From JBNLBS01 sp050303415 (GTDB lineage Bacteria > Pseudomonadota > Gammaproteobacteria > Methylococcales > Methylomonadaceae), in contig JBNLBS010000016.1 of assembly GCA_050303415.1 (NCBI GenBank), positions 1-64,000 of the forward strand: DNA of 64,000 bases, read 5' to 3'. Positions 62,690-64,000 of the stretch are shown in pieces. A program made the position numbers and the translations under genes. Positions within the stretch are counted from its first letter, which is position 1; each line of letters begins with the position of its first letter. The notes beneath the pieces are model-generated. The model saw only the letters and a list, made by a program, of their open reading frames with translations, made no database searches and had not been told where the DNA came from.

Positions 62690-63586
62690 ATGAAACGATT
62701 TATATTACCTATTACTTTAAGCTTAACTTTAACGGCTTGTGCCCGTGTTGTTGGCATTGGCGCTAACATAGCCGAAGGCGCCGGATACATATCACATACA
62801 CAAGCAGAATCTTTAACACGCGTAGCAGCCAAAGCGGAAAAAACATTTGAGGATATTACCCCCGAGCAGGAATATTACTTGGGACGTGCAGTTGGTGCGA
62901 CCATTATTAACCGTTATCAGGTCAAATCCCACCCTGTTGAAAACCGTTATTTAAATATGATCGGTAAAACGTTAGTATTAGCCTCCAGCCAGCCGGAAAA
63001 ATATAGTAACTACCATTTTTTAATTCTGGAAACAAACGAAGTAAATGCGTTTGCAGCGCCTAGCGGTTTTATCTTTATATCAAAAGGTATGCTTTCTTTA
63101 TGTGAAAACGAAGATGATTTAGCCGCCGTATTAGCCCATGAGATTGGCCATGTTCTACATGCTCACGCACTTAAATCCATTAAAACCAGCCGATTAACCT
63201 CTGCATTAACTACCTTGGCCGTTGAAGGGGTTAAACAAACCAGTCAGCATCAAATAACCAAACTGGTCTCCGATTTTGAAGGCAGTATCGAAGATATGAC
63301 ACAAACACTGATTAACAGTGGTTATAGCCGGGACTTAGAAAGCGAAGCGGATAATACCGCTTTTGAGCTGCTTCAGCAATCCGGATATGACGCTAACGGC
63401 CTATTACGAGTTTTAAATCGGATGAAAATTAAAACTGCCGGACAATCAACCGGTTTTGCTGCAACGCACCCGGATATGGATGATCGTATTTCAGAAATTA
63501 ACGGGTTGCTTGATGACCAAACACCCAATCCGTTATCAGCCAAAAGAACAGTTCGGTTTAATCAGAAAATAAAACATAGGATCTAG
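62690..63586 (+). CDS. M48-family metalloprotease lipoprotein
   Basis: A 298-residue lipoprotein (lipobox LTAC, Cys17) with an M48/Oma1-like zinc protease domain. The active site is HEIGH at 150-154 and the third-ligand block SEADN at about 218-222. The TPR-like C-terminal part found in BepA is missing, so it resembles the shorter LoiP/YcaL type. These proteases clear misassembled outer-membrane proteins. The SH3 gene upstream and this gene are probably co-transcribed and work in the cell envelope. Confidence 0.92.
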   Translation: MKRFILPITLSLTLTACARVVGIGANIAEGAGYISHTQAESLTRVAAKAEKTFEDITPEQEYYLGRAVGATIINRYQVKSHPVENRYLNMIGKTLVLASSQPEKYSNYHFLILETNEVNAFAAPSGFIFISKGMLSLCENEDDLAAVLAHEIGHVLHAHALKSIKTSRLTSALTTLAVEGVKQTSQHQITKLVSDFEGSIEDMTQTLINSGYSRDLESEADNTAFELLQQSGYDANGLLRVLNRMKIKTAGQSTGFAATHPDMDDRISEINGLLDDQTPNPLSAKRTVRFNQKIKHRI

Positions 63587-63629
63587 CAATGGGGAAAATC
63601 ATCTATCTCTCAGCGCCCTGTTTTCCAAA

Positions 63630-64000
63630 ATGAAATGGTTTAAAAAACTTCAATATGCGTTTCTTATAGCCTTTTTTGCCACGTCTCTAGTTCAGCTGCT
63701 GCAATATGGCAAGTTGGTAGAACAGTGGGAATACACTACGTGGTCATGGCGCCAAAAAATGCTGGCTAAACCATCGCCTGCCACCGACAAAATTAAAATC
63801 ATTTTACTGGACCAGGCCAGTCTGGATTGGGGGGCTTCGGTTAATGGATTATCCTGGCCTTGGCCTCGTGAAGTTTATGCACTGATGCTAAATTTTTTAC
63901 ATAGGGCCGGTGCAAAGGTGGTTGCTCTTGATGTTATTTATAGTGAAGCCTCAGTGTATGGCGTTGAAGATGATCAACAGTTTGCTTCTGCAATCAATGG
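63630..64000 (+). CDS. CHASE2-domain sensor protein, truncated by window edge
   Basis: Only the first 123 codons are inside the window. A membrane helix (about 9-26) leads to a CHASE2 periplasmic sensor start: KIKIILLDQASLDWGA, WPWPREVYALMLNFL and GAKVVALDVIYSE are the family's blocks. CHASE2 proteins usually continue with more helices and an adenylate cyclase, kinase or GGDEF output; which one cannot be seen. A 14-codon open frame (63589-63633) ends in TGA overlapping this ATG, and may couple its translation to the upstream gene. Confidence 0.8.
   Translation, partial: MKWFKKLQYAFLIAFFATSLVQLLQYGKLVEQWEYTTWSWRQKMLAKPSPATDKIKIILLDQASLDWGASVNGLSWPWPREVYALMLNFLHRAGAKVVALDVIYSEASVYGVEDDQQFASAIN

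Noticed and set aside
1..64000. CRISPR arrays, tRNA/rRNA genes, prophage or insertion sequences
   Set aside because: No regularly spaced repeats, cloverleaf-like segments, transposase or integrase genes were seen in the window.

Overview
The window is chromosomal DNA from a moderately AT-rich Gram-negative bacterium. The gene order gyrA-serC-pheA-hisC-tyrA-aroA-cmk-rpsA-ihfB-lapA, the smc-zipA-ligA block, the FeoABC system and the lipid A and murein genes all point to a gammaproteobacterium. A methanotroph-like (Methylococcales) relative is my best guess, but no diagnostic C1 gene lies in the window. I see no rRNA, tRNA, CRISPR array, prophage or insertion sequence; nearly everything is tightly packed protein-coding sequence.

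Layout. 0.2-0.8 kb: an orphan secreted, membrane-anchored protein. 0.9-3.7 kb: feoABC ferrous iron uptake behind a Fur-like site. 3.8-15 kb: the 'mixed-function supraoperon' on the minus strand (gyrase A, serine and aromatic amino acid synthesis, CMP kinase, ribosomal protein S1, IHF beta, LapA), with a class II-type AroA. 15.1-20 kb: a dienelactone hydrolase-like protein, a Dabb protein, a low-molecular-weight phosphatase, a heme-type chemoreceptor and a diguanylate cyclase. 20-28 kb: a divergent LigA, ZipA and SMC, then queF, a stand-alone FlhB-tail protein and psd on the other strand. 28-31.3 kb: MgtE, a tandem pair of tiny paralogous membrane proteins and a cytochrome P450. 31.3-38.2 kb: a YejM-like membrane protein, then a compact six-gene operon (AMP-ligase, isoprenylcysteine-methyltransferase-like protein, thermostable-hemolysin-family protein, heme-oxygenase-like metalloenzyme, SDR, TPR) that looks like an undescribed lipid or small-molecule pathway. 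38.7-42.8 kb: EptA-like transferase, MepK-like endopeptidase and an LdtD-like L,D-transpeptidase.

43.1-47.9 kb: a small PstS-like periplasmic protein and a porin-like barrel, divergent from a histidine kinase and an NtrC-type regulator. 47.9-53.6 kb: a second two-component system whose kinase carries a roughly 200-residue charged insert, divergent from a VWA-PspA-membrane protein operon. The shared control region holds repeats with 11-bp spacing typical of OmpR-family sites. 53.7-55.9 kb: a CDF metal exporter and an unusual diheme cytochrome. 56-61.6 kb: a complete glucosylglycerate cycle (glycerate kinase, GpgS-like synthase, phosphatase, GH13_18 phosphorylase, GalU). 62.2-64 kb: an SH3 protein, an M48 lipoprotein protease and the start of a CHASE2 protein that runs off the window.

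Strongest leads: the six-gene operon, whose AMP-ligase seems to lack the usual C-terminal catalytic lysine; the kinase/VWA/PspA envelope module with its putative operator; the self-contained glucosylglycerate cycle; and the diheme protein beside the CDF transporter. All calls come from reading the sequence by eye; no database search was run.
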